From contig JBKCGZ010000046.1 of the NCBI GenBank assembly GCA_046303115.1, positions 1-20,809 on the forward strand: a stretch of DNA of 20,809 nt, read 5' to 3'. This stretch comes from CAINEC01 sp046303115 (GTDB lineage: Bacteria > Bacteroidota > Bacteroidia > AKYH767-A > OLB10). A program made the position numbers and the translations under genes. The first letter of the stretch is position 1. The number at the start of each line of letters is the position of its first letter. Shown here piece by piece: positions 1 through 7,657 of this stretch. A model generated the notes under the pieces. The model was not told where the DNA came from, searched no databases, and worked only from the letters and a program-made list of their open reading frames with translations.

Positions 1-266
1 GTGGTGATTGGGGAGCTAAGTGGGAAGCGTTTGGATGGACTGTTTTATCGATGAATGGAAGTGATGTTGATGATATCATGAAAACGATGCAAGATGCGAA
101 ATCAAAAAGTGGACAAGGAAAGCCCGTTGTTATTTTAATGAAAACAGAAATGGGCAATGGCGTTGACTTTATGATGCACTCACACAAATGGCATGGTGTA
201 GCTCCTAATGATGAGCAATTAGCATCTGCACTTTCTCAAAACGAAGCAACTTTAGGAGATTACTAA
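1..266 (+). CDS. Transketolase, N-terminal subunit (3' end only)
   Basis: Only the last 87 codons are present; the reading frame is open from base 3, so the ATG at 51 is internal. The visible residues match the end of the thiamine-diphosphate (PP) half of transketolase: KWEAFGW followed by a GSDVDD segment (family: GHDV), a KPVVILMKTEMGNG strand, and a KWHGVAPN motif corresponding to the family's WHGKAPN. The protein ends at TAA after this domain instead of continuing into the pyrimidine-binding half, so this is the split form of the enzyme. Its partner subunit is encoded at 1678-2631. Together they would transfer two-carbon ketol units in the pentose phosphate pathway in the cytoplasm. The family is secure; only the N-terminal portion is unseen. 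Confidence 0.93.
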   Translation, partial: GDWGAKWEAFGWTVLSMNGSDVDDIMKTMQDAKSKSGQGKPVVILMKTEMGNGVDFMMHSHKWHGVAPNDEQLASALSQNEATLGDY

Positions 267-278
267 TATCCACTTTCA

Positions 279-1670
279 TTGAAAAAATCCATCAGCACTT
301 CTTCACTTTTATTAGGCGTTTTCCTTGCGGGATGCATGCTTTTATTTTCTTCGGAAAGTAAAGCGCAATTTTCGAAAGATCAGCCAACGAGAATTTTATT
401 CTTGTTTGATGCATCGCAAAGTATGATTGCTAAATGGGAATCAAATACAAAATTTGAAGTAGCTCGACGATTATTCGTCAATATGGTGGATTCACTACAA
501 CGACTAGATAATTTAGAGTTAGCACTTCGTGTTTACGGACATACAAAACATTATCCACCGCAAGATTGTGACGATACCAGATTGGAAGTTCCTTTTGGTA
601 AAAAGAATGGAGCTCAAATAAAAAAACGAATGGATGCAATTGGTCCTAATGGAACAACGCCAATTGCTATATCATTAGAAAAATGTGGTGGTGATTTCCC
701 GTCTGACCCTTCAAGAAATATCATCATATTAATTACGGATGGTATTGAAGAATGTGGTGGTGATCCTTGCGCAATTTCAGCTATCCTTCAACGTAAGGGT
801 GTAGTTTTAAAACCATTTGTAATCGGATTAGGTGGTAATAAAGATTTCTTAAAACAATTTGATTGCGTTGGAAATTATTTTGATGCTGCGAATGAAGAGC
901 AATTCGAGAATGCTTTAAATATTATCATCTCTCAAGCCTTAAACAACACTACTGTTCAAGTGAATTTGATTGATGCATTTGGCAAAGCAACAGAGACAAA
1001 TGTACCGATGACATTTTACGATAAGTACTCAGGTGATGTACGTTATAACATCATGCATACAATGAATGTAAAAGGCAATCCTGATACAATTAATATTGAT
1101 CCATTAGGTTCCTACAATATCGTTGTTCATACAGTTCCGCCAGTAAGTAAAGATTCGATTATTTTAGTTCCGGGAATACATAACATCATTGGAATTGATG
1201 CACCGCAAGGTGATTTGATTTTAAAAATTGATGGCAAAAACGATTACCGTGAATTAAAAGCCATTGTTCGAAAGTCGGGGGATATGAATACTGTACATGC
1301 TCAAGAATTTAATACTTCGCAACGCTATATTGTTGGTGAATATGATTTAGAAATTCTTTCTACTCCTCGTATCTATGCAAGCCATGTACATATTGATCAA
1401 AGCAAGACAACTACTATTCAAATTCCGAGTCCTGGCATTGCCAATTTTCAATACAACAATCCTGGTTACGGATATATCGTGCAAGAAGTAAATAACAAAT
1501 TAAACTTAGTACATACTTTATCTAATCAGGCTACGCGCGAATCAGTGGTTTTACAACCAGGAAATTACCGAGTAGTTTATCGTCCGAAAAATTCTCAGTC
1601 CTCTCAGTATACTATTGAGAAATCATTTAAAATAACCTCTGGCACTAGCGTAAGTGTCGTAATTAATTAA
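279..1670 (+). CDS. Exported von Willebrand factor A (VWA) domain protein
   Basis: 463 residues from a TTG start 12 bases after the transketolase N-subunit stop. TTG is chosen because it gives a complete signal peptide (KK, then a hydrophobic run, likely cleavage near SKA/Q at residues 29-30); the first in-frame ATG falls inside that signal. An LAGC at 16-19 resembles a lipobox, but hydrophobic residues follow it, so signal peptidase I cleavage is more likely. The VWA fold spans about 38-220 with an apparently complete metal-ion-dependent adhesion site: DASQS at 44-48, TT at 126-127 and D154 in ITDG. Residues about 225-463 look like beta-sandwich modules, the last two (about 309-386 and 387-463) possibly a diverged duplication. 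No T9SS tail is seen. The protein should act in the periplasm or at the outer membrane, probably through metal-dependent protein binding; its ligand is unknown. It lies between the two transketolase genes and seven bases before the second, so it is probably co-transcribed with them. Confidence 0.85.
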   Translation: MKKSISTSSLLLGVFLAGCMLLFSSESKAQFSKDQPTRILFLFDASQSMIAKWESNTKFEVARRLFVNMVDSLQRLDNLELALRVYGHTKHYPPQDCDDTRLEVPFGKKNGAQIKKRMDAIGPNGTTPIAISLEKCGGDFPSDPSRNIIILITDGIEECGGDPCAISAILQRKGVVLKPFVIGLGGNKDFLKQFDCVGNYFDAANEEQFENALNIIISQALNNTTVQVNLIDAFGKATETNVPMTFYDKYSGDVRYNIMHTMNVKGNPDTINIDPLGSYNIVVHTVPPVSKDSIILVPGIHNIIGIDAPQGDLILKIDGKNDYRELKAIVRKSGDMNTVHAQEFNTSQRYIVGEYDLEILSTPRIYASHVHIDQSKTTTIQIPSPGIANFQYNNPGYGYIVQEVNNKLNLVHTLSNQATRESVVLQPGNYRVVYRPKNSQSSQYTIEKSFKITSGTSVSVVIN

Positions 1671-1677
1671 TTGCCGA

Positions 1678-2631
1678 ATGAAAAAATATACCTACACTGA
1701 AAAGAAAGATACACGCTCTGGATTTGGAGCTGGATTAAGTCAGCTTGGAAAAGAAAACGAAAATGTAGTTGCTCTTTGTGCTGATTTAACGGGCTCACTC
1801 AAGATGGATGCTTTTGCAAAAGATCATCCTGAACGTTTTATTCAGGTAGGAATTGCTGAGGCGAATATGATGGGTATCGCTGCAGGACTAACTATCGGAG
1901 GGAAAATTCCTTTCACAGGTACGTTTGCCAATTTCAGTACTGGTCGCGTATATGATCAAATTCGTCAGTCGATTGCGTACAGCGACAAAAACGTGAAAAT
2001 TTGCGCATCACATGCAGGACTTACTTTAGGTGAAGATGGTGCAACCCATCAGATTTTAGAAGACATCGGATTAATGCGTATGTTACCAGGAATGGTGGTA
2101 ATTAATCCTTGTGATTTCAATCAAACAAAAGCAGCAACTATTGCGATTGCAAAATACCACGGACCTGTTTATTTACGCTTCGGAAGACCATCGGTACCTA
2201 ACTTCACTCCTGCTGATCAGAACTTTGAAATTGGAAAAGCGGTGATGTTAAACGAAGGAACTGATGTAACAATCATTGCCACAGGGCATCTAGTTTGGAA
2301 AGCAATTGAAGCTGGAGAGCAATTAGCTTCAAAAGGAATCTCAGCAGAGATTATCAATATCCACACGATTAAACCAATCGACGAAGAAGCAATTTTGAAA
2401 TCGATAGCGAAGACAAAATGTGTTGTCACTTGCGAAGAGCATAATCGCTTTGGTGGCCTAGGAGATGCGGTTGCTCAGGTTATCATTAAAAACACTCCTG
2501 TACCTCAAGAATATGTTGCGGTGAATGATAGCTTCGGAGAAAGTGGTACTCCTGATCAGCTGATGACAAAGTATGGTTTAGATACCATAAATATTGTTGA
2601 AGCTGCGGAGAAGGTATTGACGAGAAAGTAA
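1678..2631 (+). CDS. Transketolase, C-terminal subunit
   Basis: 317 residues from ATG. It contains the pyrimidine-binding (Pyr) domain and the C-terminal transketolase domain. Visible family marks are VGIAEANMMGIAAGL with the catalytic glutamate E61 that activates thiamine diphosphate, the phenylalanine-rich FTGTFANFSTGRVYDQIRQS segment, and GEDGATHQ at 118-125. The C-terminal part carries the VVTCEEHN motif usual for this domain. The length fits the stand-alone subunit of split transketolases, and the partner is the fragment at 1-266. The active enzyme would need both subunits in equal amounts, yet a VWA gene of about 1.4 kb separates them. The stop codon at 2629-2631 is followed at once by the stop of the opposing gene, leaving no room for a separate terminator. 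DXP synthase and E1 beta share the fold, but the motifs favour transketolase. Confidence 0.95.
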   Translation: MKKYTYTEKKDTRSGFGAGLSQLGKENENVVALCADLTGSLKMDAFAKDHPERFIQVGIAEANMMGIAAGLTIGGKIPFTGTFANFSTGRVYDQIRQSIAYSDKNVKICASHAGLTLGEDGATHQILEDIGLMRMLPGMVVINPCDFNQTKAATIAIAKYHGPVYLRFGRPSVPNFTPADQNFEIGKAVMLNEGTDVTIIATGHLVWKAIEAGEQLASKGISAEIINIHTIKPIDEEAILKSIAKTKCVVTCEEHNRFGGLGDAVAQVIIKNTPVPQEYVAVNDSFGESGTPDQLMTKYGLDTINIVEAAEKVLTRK

Positions 2632-4260
2632 TCAGTTATTGATAAAAATAAGTTTCTTAATCACTGTTTGATTGCCCAATCCTAATTTCAGGAAGTAAAT
2701 ACCGTTTGGAATATTGCTTAGCGATATTGTAATTGAATTTAAATAATCTAAATCACTTTTTCTATCAACTAGCTTATTTTCGGAAGTCAGTATTTCTATC
2801 CAATCTATTTTATCATCGGATTTAATCGTAAGTATATCCTCCACTAACGGGTTCGGATATACGCTTATCGTATTCTCCAATTGAACATCCTCCACTCCAC
2901 TTATTGCTGGCGATAAGGCGCAAATCCAAACATCTCCCATTCCTAAGGAGTCTTGCGTTTTATAGCCACCTATAGAACAAGAAGAATTCACAACGCCGAC
3001 ATAGGTCCCGGGATTCATTTCTACTACTAATCCATCTTCATCATGACCGGGAGAAAAGAAAGTTTTATCATACAATTTATTTCCACCAGTATCAGCCACC
3101 ACTAGCCAGATTTGCTCTACGCCAAGATTACTTTCTGTTTTATCGTTGTTTACCTGCGAGTACGAACTACCTCCTAACAGTAATTTTCCATTAGAGGTAA
3201 AATCCAATTGTCGTAATTCATCGACATCATTTCCTCCAAATGTTTTATCCCACATTTTAATTCCCGCATCTTTCACTTTAATCACCCAATAATCGCAGGC
3301 TCCTTTGTTAACCGCTGATTTGTCTAACCCAGCCTGAGAATAAGAATCACCACCTACGTAGTAATATCCGTCTTTATAACGGCAGGTATATCCGTAATCC
3401 TCAGCAACACCACCTTGTGTTAAGTCCCAAAGTTTTTTACCGGTGCTATCTATCTTCACCATCCAATAATCGTTCAACCCTCTCGCATTTTGCGTTTTCG
3501 TAAATCCTGCAGGACTATCACTAAGTCCAGCCAGGAGGAATCCTCCACTTCCATTATAAGCAATACCATAGCAATTATCATTTAATGTGGAGCCATAGGT
3601 TTTATCAAATAAATATTGACCATTCAAATTAAAAACAGCCATTACAAAATCAAAGCTTCCATAAGCAGTAGATGTTTTATCTCCACTAATTCCGCTGAGT
3701 GTAGTTCCTACAGCAAATATTTCTCCCGATGCAGAAACTGAAATATCGGTTAACTGATCAAAGGAATCACCTCCCCATGTTTTATCCCATATTACTTGTC
3801 CTGTTGCAGAGATACGAAGCATCCAAAAATCAATATATCCTCTGCAGCTATCCGACTTCTCTCCTGAAACGGGCGAATCAGAATAACCACCTATAAGAAA
3901 TCCTCCACCAGCTAATTCAACAACCGATGTAGGAATATCATTCCCCGTTCCGCCGTAGGTATGCTCCCAAACAATAGCACCCAACGAATCAAAGCATACA
4001 ACCCAATAATCATAAGTTGCTAAGGATGCATCGCGATTAGGTTCTGATTTGTATGTCGACGTATCGGAAGAAGAAGGAGCCACCATCATAAATTTGTGGT
4101 TACTAGTACGTATTAGTTTTTTAGGATACTCGCTACCGTTACCTCCAATGGTCATGTCAAACTTACGTACTAGCGACTGACTAAAGGCAACTTGAGAGCA
4201 AACGAAAAACACCATTACTGCTGCCAAGCATTTAAATACCTTTGAACGTATATTTTGCAT
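2632..4260 (-). CDS. Secreted repeat (beta-propeller-like) protein with T9SS sorting domain
   Basis: 542 residues from the ATG at 4260; a TTG two codons upstream (4266) is possible but less likely. A signal peptide occupies about residues 1-28 (ends FSQ). The body has about seven repeats of 55-60 residues. Each contains a small-residue-rich GGxxxD turn, a GG-Y/S-S segment, D-Y/F-W-hydrophobic strands and a WDKTFGG-like end; this is the pattern of extracellular beta-propellers in Bacteroidota. The C-terminus, from VYPNPLVEDIL to the end, is a type A T9SS sorting domain, which directs export across the outer membrane and attachment to the surface or release. No catalytic residues are recognisable, so a binding or adhesive role is an inference. 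It lies downstream of pdhB on the same strand but behind that gene's terminator. No good promoter was found in the short gap. Confidence 0.85.
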   Translation of the reverse strand: MQNIRSKVFKCLAAVMVFFVCSQVAFSQSLVRKFDMTIGGNGSEYPKKLIRTSNHKFMMVAPSSSDTSTYKSEPNRDASLATYDYWVVCFDSLGAIVWEHTYGGTGNDIPTSVVELAGGGFLIGGYSDSPVSGEKSDSCRGYIDFWMLRISATGQVIWDKTWGGDSFDQLTDISVSASGEIFAVGTTLSGISGDKTSTAYGSFDFVMAVFNLNGQYLFDKTYGSTLNDNCYGIAYNGSGGFLLAGLSDSPAGFTKTQNARGLNDYWMVKIDSTGKKLWDLTQGGVAEDYGYTCRYKDGYYYVGGDSYSQAGLDKSAVNKGACDYWVIKVKDAGIKMWDKTFGGNDVDELRQLDFTSNGKLLLGGSSYSQVNNDKTESNLGVEQIWLVVADTGGNKLYDKTFFSPGHDEDGLVVEMNPGTYVGVVNSSCSIGGYKTQDSLGMGDVWICALSPAISGVEDVQLENTISVYPNPLVEDILTIKSDDKIDWIEILTSENKLVDRKSDLDYLNSITISLSNIPNGIYFLKLGLGNQTVIKKLIFINN

Positions 4261-4311
4261 ATTCAAATTTGAGAATTATTTTCTAATTATCTTATTTGCA
4301 ATTTACGATAA

Positions 4312-4342
4312 ACAAAAAACGGAGACCTCTCAGCCTCCGTTT
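4312..4342 (-). terminator. Rho-independent terminator of the E1 beta gene
   Basis: Read on the minus strand, an eight-base-pair stem (4335-4342 paired with 4317-4324, core ACGGAG/CTCCGT) with a ten-base loop is followed by a run of T (TTTTTTGTTT). It starts 20 bases after the stop of pdhB and precedes the T9SS gene on the same strand, so the two are probably separate transcripts. Confidence 0.85.
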
Positions 4343-4361
4343 CTACTATTTCTTATTTCAA

Positions 4362-5348
4362 TTATGCTTTTTGTAAGTACATCACTTCCTTTACTGCTTT
4401 AATAACACGAGCAGGATTTGGAAGGTATGCTTCAATTAAAGTTGGCGCATACGGTAATGGAACGTCGCCACCCATTACACGTAACACAGGAGCATCTAAA
4501 TAATCGAACGCCTCGCGCTGAACTTTAAATGCAACCTCTGTAGCGATTGCAGCTAGTGGCCAACTCTCTTCAACAATTACCAAACGGTTTGTTTTCTTAA
4601 CAGAGTTAATTACCGTTGCATAATCAATCGGACGAACCGTTCTTAAGTCAATTACTTCTGCATTGATATTTTCAGCAGCTAATTCTTCAGCAGCTTTTAA
4701 CGCTACTTTCATCATTTTACCGAAAGAAACAATCGTCACATCAGTACCTGCCTTTTTAATATCAGCAACTCCGATTGGCATTAAGTATTCTCCATCAGGC
4801 ACCATTCCTTTGTCGCCATACATTTGCTCCGACTCCATGAAAATAACTGGATCGTTATCACGAATAGCTGACTTTAATAATCCCTTAGCATCAGCAGGGT
4901 TAGAAGGTACAATCACTTTTAATCCCGGACAGTTCGCATACCAGCTTTCGAAAGCCTGACTATGCTGAGAACTCAACATACCAGCAGAGGCAGTTGGTCC
5001 ACGGAATACAATCGGACAACCGAAATGTCCACCCGACATACTTTTCATTTTAGCAGCTGAGTTGATAACCTGGTCAATCGCAACTAATGAGAAGTTAAAG
5101 GTCATGAATTCGATGATTGGACGTAATCCGTTCATCGCAGCACCTACACCGATACCAGCAAATCCTAATTCAGCAATTGGAGTATCGATAATTCGCTTAG
5201 CACCAAATTCAGCCAGCATTCCCTGACTAACCTTGTAAGCTCCGTTATATTCTGCTACTTCTTCTCCCATTAAAAAGATGTTTTCATCGCGGCGCATTTC
5301 TTCCTGCATTGCTTCTCTTAAGGCCTCACGAAACTGTAGTTCTCTCAT
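4362..5348 (-). CDS. pdhB: Pyruvate dehydrogenase E1 component, beta subunit
   Basis: 328 residues, the usual length for E1 beta of the alpha2beta2 type. With E1 alpha it decarboxylates pyruvate on thiamine diphosphate and acetylates the lipoyl groups of E2. Visible marks are MRELQFREALREAMQEEM at the N-terminus, IFLMGEEVAEYNGAYKVS, the catalytic glutamate E60 in DTPIAELGFAGIGVG, the FMTFNF segment, SSQHSQAFE with H129, and the C-terminal transketolase domain with VIDLRTVRPID and VVIVEESW-type strands (here LVIVEESW). The start is secure because it begins at the conserved MREL. E1 alpha and E2 are not adjacent in this window. A branched-chain 2-oxoacid E1 beta is the main alternative, but the N-terminal and FRGPTASAGMLSSQHSQ sequences favour pyruvate. 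A phylum-type promoter precedes it and a terminator follows it. Confidence 0.93.
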   Translation of the reverse strand: MRELQFREALREAMQEEMRRDENIFLMGEEVAEYNGAYKVSQGMLAEFGAKRIIDTPIAELGFAGIGVGAAMNGLRPIIEFMTFNFSLVAIDQVINSAAKMKSMSGGHFGCPIVFRGPTASAGMLSSQHSQAFESWYANCPGLKVIVPSNPADAKGLLKSAIRDNDPVIFMESEQMYGDKGMVPDGEYLMPIGVADIKKAGTDVTIVSFGKMMKVALKAAEELAAENINAEVIDLRTVRPIDYATVINSVKKTNRLVIVEESWPLAAIATEVAFKVQREAFDYLDAPVLRVMGGDVPLPYAPTLIEAYLPNPARVIKAVKEVMYLQKA

Positions 5349-5370
5349 GTTTATTGTTTTTTTCGAATGA

Positions 5371-5396
5371 CAAAAATAAAGTTAACCACCTAACAA
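5371..5396 (-). promoter_or_regulatory. Bacteroidota-type promoter for pdhB
   Basis: On the minus strand a TATTTTTG -7 element (5371-5378) matches TAnnTTTG. A TTG (5394-5396) lies 15 bases upstream, which is shorter than usual. The predicted transcript start leaves a leader of roughly 15 bases before the ATG at 5348. Confidence 0.5.
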
Positions 5397-5426
5397 AAAA
5401 AGAAAAGCGGTAATAAAACCAAAAAA

Positions 5427-5750
5427 CTATTCATTATCGTCTGTTAATAGCAACAATGCCCCTCGCAATTCACTCTCAGTATGACGATTTTGTTGCTTTT
5501 GCGCGACCACGATTCCCGACTTAAACACTTCTACTGCAGCATCTAGTAATCCGATTTGCTGAAGCAGTTTCCCTAATTGATAATAAAGCGCAAGGTACTC
5601 GGAATCAATTATCCGAAGTTGCTTCAAATACTCAATTGCTTTTGAAGCCTCACCTATTTTAGCATATTCCAAGGCTAATGCATAGCGCGAAAAGGTATCA
5701 GAGGGGTCGTCTTGTATATACTCCTGAAGCATTTTTATGCGGTCGTTCAT
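5427..5750 (-). CDS. Small tetratricopeptide-repeat (TPR) protein
   Basis: 107 residues from the ATG at 5750. A TTG at 5774 would add eight residues, but it lies on the predicted -7 promoter element and is rejected. The protein is nearly all helical, with about two and a half TPR units: DTFSRYALALEYAKIGEASK, then EYLALYYQLGKLLQQIGLLD, then AAVEVFKSGIVVAQ. There is no signal peptide or membrane segment, so it is cytoplasmic. TPR modules mediate protein-protein contacts; the partner is unknown. It is divergent from etfB and upstream of pdhB in the same direction, but pdhB has its own promoter. An AGGA lies about ten bases before the start, one of the few Shine-Dalgarno-like signals here. Confidence 0.75.
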   Translation of the reverse strand: MNDRIKMLQEYIQDDPSDTFSRYALALEYAKIGEASKAIEYLKQLRIIDSEYLALYYQLGKLLQQIGLLDAAVEVFKSGIVVAQKQQNRHTESELRGALLLLTDDNE

Positions 5751-5771
5751 GATTGTGTTTTCCTGTGCGCA

Positions 5772-5800
5772 CAAAAGTAATATTCGTCGGCTGATATCAA
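5772..5800 (-). promoter_or_regulatory. Bacteroidota-type promoter for the TPR gene
   Basis: On the minus strand TTG (5798-5800) is followed after 18 bases by TACTTTTG (5772-5779), a full match to TAnnTTTG with good spacing. The TPR start codon lies about 20 bases downstream. It shares a short divergent region with the etfB promoter. Confidence 0.6.
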
Positions 5801-5855
5801 GGTATTTTGTAATGTATTATCAGCTAATTTTCTTTTTTTAGTGGACTTGGGTAAG

Positions 5856-5863
5856 TATCTTTG
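5856..5863 (+). promoter_or_regulatory. -7 promoter element for the etfBA operon
   Basis: TATCTTTG followed by CAGC matches TAnnTTTG and sits 25 bases before the etfB ATG. No clear TTG is found at the expected -33 position; a T-rich run lies there instead. Confidence 0.55.
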
Positions 5864-5888
5864 CAGCATTGAAAGTAACGAGACAATT

Positions 5889-6629
5889 ATGAAAATTTTA
5901 GTTTGCATTAGCAACGTTCCCGACACTACTACCAAAATCAATTTTACCGACGATCATAAGTCGTTTGTATCCAACGGGGTTACCTTTATTATTAATCCTT
6001 ATGATGAAATAGCACTTACAAGAGCATTAGAAATTTCTGAAGCAAATGCCGGATCAACTGTGACTGTTATTCATGTTGGCGATGCATCAGCAGAACCGAC
6101 TATCCGTAAAGCATTAGCGATTGGAGCTACGGATGCCGTTCGTATAAATGCCAACGCAAGAGATGCTTTTTTTGTAGCTTCTCAGATTGCTAATTATGCA
6201 AAAGAACAAGGTTTCGACTTAATTTTAACTGGTCGTGAGTCGATTGACTATAATGGTGCTCAGGTCGCATCGATGATTGGTGAATTATTGAACATTCCGT
6301 CTATTTCAATTGTTAAGTCGTTGACTTTAGATGGTACAACAGTAACATTGGAAAGAGAAATTGAAGGTGGAAAAGAAGTTATTAGCTGTCCTTTACCTTT
6401 AGTTGCGAGTGCATCCGAAGGAATGGCAGAACCAAGAATTGCAGGAATGCGTGGCATTATGAGCGCAAGAACTAAAACATTAGCGGTTATTGAGCCATCT
6501 GATGTTCCCGCATTACAAACCATCACTAACTATGATAAGCCAGCGCCTAGAAGTCAGGTTAAACTGGTAAATGCAGATGATGTGAAAGGTTTAGTAACCC
6601 TACTTAACCAAGAAGCAAAAGTTATTTAA
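5889..6629 (+). CDS. etfB: Electron transfer flavoprotein, beta subunit
   Basis: 246 residues from ATG; MKILVCISNVPDT is the canonical beginning. A GTG extension from 5841 would cross the promoter and is not used. With the alpha subunit it forms the FAD- and AMP-containing heterodimer that takes electrons from acyl-CoA dehydrogenases and related flavoenzymes and passes them to ETF-quinone oxidoreductase. Visible are the AMP-binding region (NPYDEIALTRALE, VGDASAEPTIRKALAIGATD), the DLILTGRESIDYNGAQV segment, and the beta-subunit signature region REIEGGKEVISCPLPL to AEPR. The gene is first in an operon with etfA 26 bases downstream. No FixC/FixX or bifurcating partner genes are adjacent, so the ordinary respiratory form is more likely than an electron-bifurcating one. 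Confidence 0.95.
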   Translation: MKILVCISNVPDTTTKINFTDDHKSFVSNGVTFIINPYDEIALTRALEISEANAGSTVTVIHVGDASAEPTIRKALAIGATDAVRINANARDAFFVASQIANYAKEQGFDLILTGRESIDYNGAQVASMIGELLNIPSISIVKSLTLDGTTVTLEREIEGGKEVISCPLPLVASASEGMAEPRIAGMRGIMSARTKTLAVIEPSDVPALQTITNYDKPAPRSQVKLVNADDVKGLVTLLNQEAKVI

Positions 6630-6655
6630 TTCAGAACATAAACACCCAAAACGAT

Positions 6656-7633
6656 ATGTCAGTTTTAGTATATACAGAACACGCAGAAGGAAAATTCAAA
6701 AAATCAAGTTTTGAAGTTGTCTCTTACGGAGCTGCTATTGCTCAGCAATTAGGAACAAACCTGGTTGCCCTTTCAATTGGCAATGTATCATCCGACGAAT
6801 TGAACAAATTAGCTCAATATGGAGCGTCAAAGATTTTATCAGTATCGGAAGATGCTTATAAGTCTTTTGTTAACCAGGCTTACGGTGCTGTAATCGCACA
6901 GGCTGCTCAAAAGGAAGGAGCCAATGTGGTTGTGTTATCGGCTTCGTTTTCAGGAAAAGGATTAGCACCACGTGTGGCAGTTAAATTAAATGCTGCTTAC
7001 GTTGATGGAGCTGTTTCATTACCTGACACTACAAACGGTTTTGTGGTACGTAAAGGAGCATTTTCAGGAAAGGCTTTCGCGGATGTTTCTATCAGCAGCG
7101 AGAACAAAGTAATCGCTTTAATGCCCAACTCATATAAGGTTGTTGAAAATCCACAGTCTTCTAATGTAGAATCATTTACACCAGTTGCTGGAAGTAATGA
7201 TTTCGCTACAATGATTAAAGAAATCGTGCGTGCATCGGACAAAGTTTCGTTACCAGATGCTGAATTAGTAGTTTCAGCAGGACGAGGAATGAAAGGTCCT
7301 GAAAACTGGGGAATGATTGAAGAATTGGCTCAATTATTAGGCGCTGCTACAGCTTGTTCAAAGCCAGTTTCAGATGCTCATTGGCGTCCACATAGTGAGC
7401 ACGTTGGCCAGACAGGTATCGCAGTTAGTCCTAATTTGTATATTGCCATTGGAATCTCAGGAGCCATTCAACATTTGGCGGGTGTGAGTTCATCAAAGGT
7501 AATCGTGGTTATTAACAAAGATCCGGAAGCTCCTTTCTTCAAGGCAGCGGATTACGGAATTGTAGGTGATGCGTTTGAAGTAGTTCCTCAATTAATTAGT
7601 GCTATTAAAGAATTTAAAGCTGTTAATGCTTAA
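6656..7633 (+). CDS. etfA: Electron transfer flavoprotein, alpha subunit
   Basis: 325 residues from ATG (MSVLVYTEHAEGKF is the usual start). The N-terminal alpha/beta domain (about 1-190) is followed by the FAD-binding domain (about 200-325). The latter contains VSAGRGMKG at 206-214, the DAHWRPHSEHVGQTG segment that contacts the flavin, and the family signature LYIAIGISGAIQHLAG at 261-276, all intact. It pairs with EtfB to form the electron-transferring heterodimer in the cytoplasm. It lies within the etfB-etfA-bifunctional nuclease operon. A seven-base-pair inverted repeat starts directly after its stop codon. Confidence 0.96.
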   Translation: MSVLVYTEHAEGKFKKSSFEVVSYGAAIAQQLGTNLVALSIGNVSSDELNKLAQYGASKILSVSEDAYKSFVNQAYGAVIAQAAQKEGANVVVLSASFSGKGLAPRVAVKLNAAYVDGAVSLPDTTNGFVVRKGAFSGKAFADVSISSENKVIALMPNSYKVVENPQSSNVESFTPVAGSNDFATMIKEIVRASDKVSLPDAELVVSAGRGMKGPENWGMIEELAQLLGAATACSKPVSDAHWRPHSEHVGQTGIAVSPNLYIAIGISGAIQHLAGVSSSKVIVVINKDPEAPFFKAADYGIVGDAFEVVPQLISAIKEFKAVNA

Positions 7634-7651
7634 TCGAAATTTAGATTTCGA
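7634..7651 (+). repeat. Intercistronic inverted repeat after etfA
   Basis: TCGAAAT (7634-7640), loop TTAG, ATTTCGA (7645-7651): perfect seven-base arms that begin at the first base after the etfA stop and end six bases before the next start codon. With no T-run behind it, it is not a terminator. An RNA stem here could affect translation or stability of the downstream cistron; this is inference. Confidence 0.45.
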
Positions 7652-7657
7652 AGGCTT

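Noticed and set aside
333..335. Lipoprotein cysteine in the VWA protein (LAGC at residues 16-19)
   Set aside because: The residues after the cysteine (MLLFSS) continue the hydrophobic core, and a better signal peptidase I site (SKA/Q) follows.
4663..4959. 98-codon plus-strand frame inside pdhB
   Set aside because: It is antisense to a strongly conserved enzyme; the open frame is a by-product of that gene's codon use.
5841..5888. GTG start giving EtfB a 16-residue extension
   Set aside because: The extension covers the -7 promoter element, and the ATG at 5889 gives the canonical MKILVCISNVPDT start.
5747..5941. 64-codon minus-strand frame across the TPR/etfB divergent region
   Set aside because: It runs through both predicted promoters and into etfB; no supporting features.
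5889..7633. Electron-bifurcating or nitrogen-fixation type EtfAB (FixAB)
   Set aside because: No FixC/FixX, butyryl-CoA or lactate dehydrogenase genes are adjacent, and motifs look like the ordinary respiratory form.
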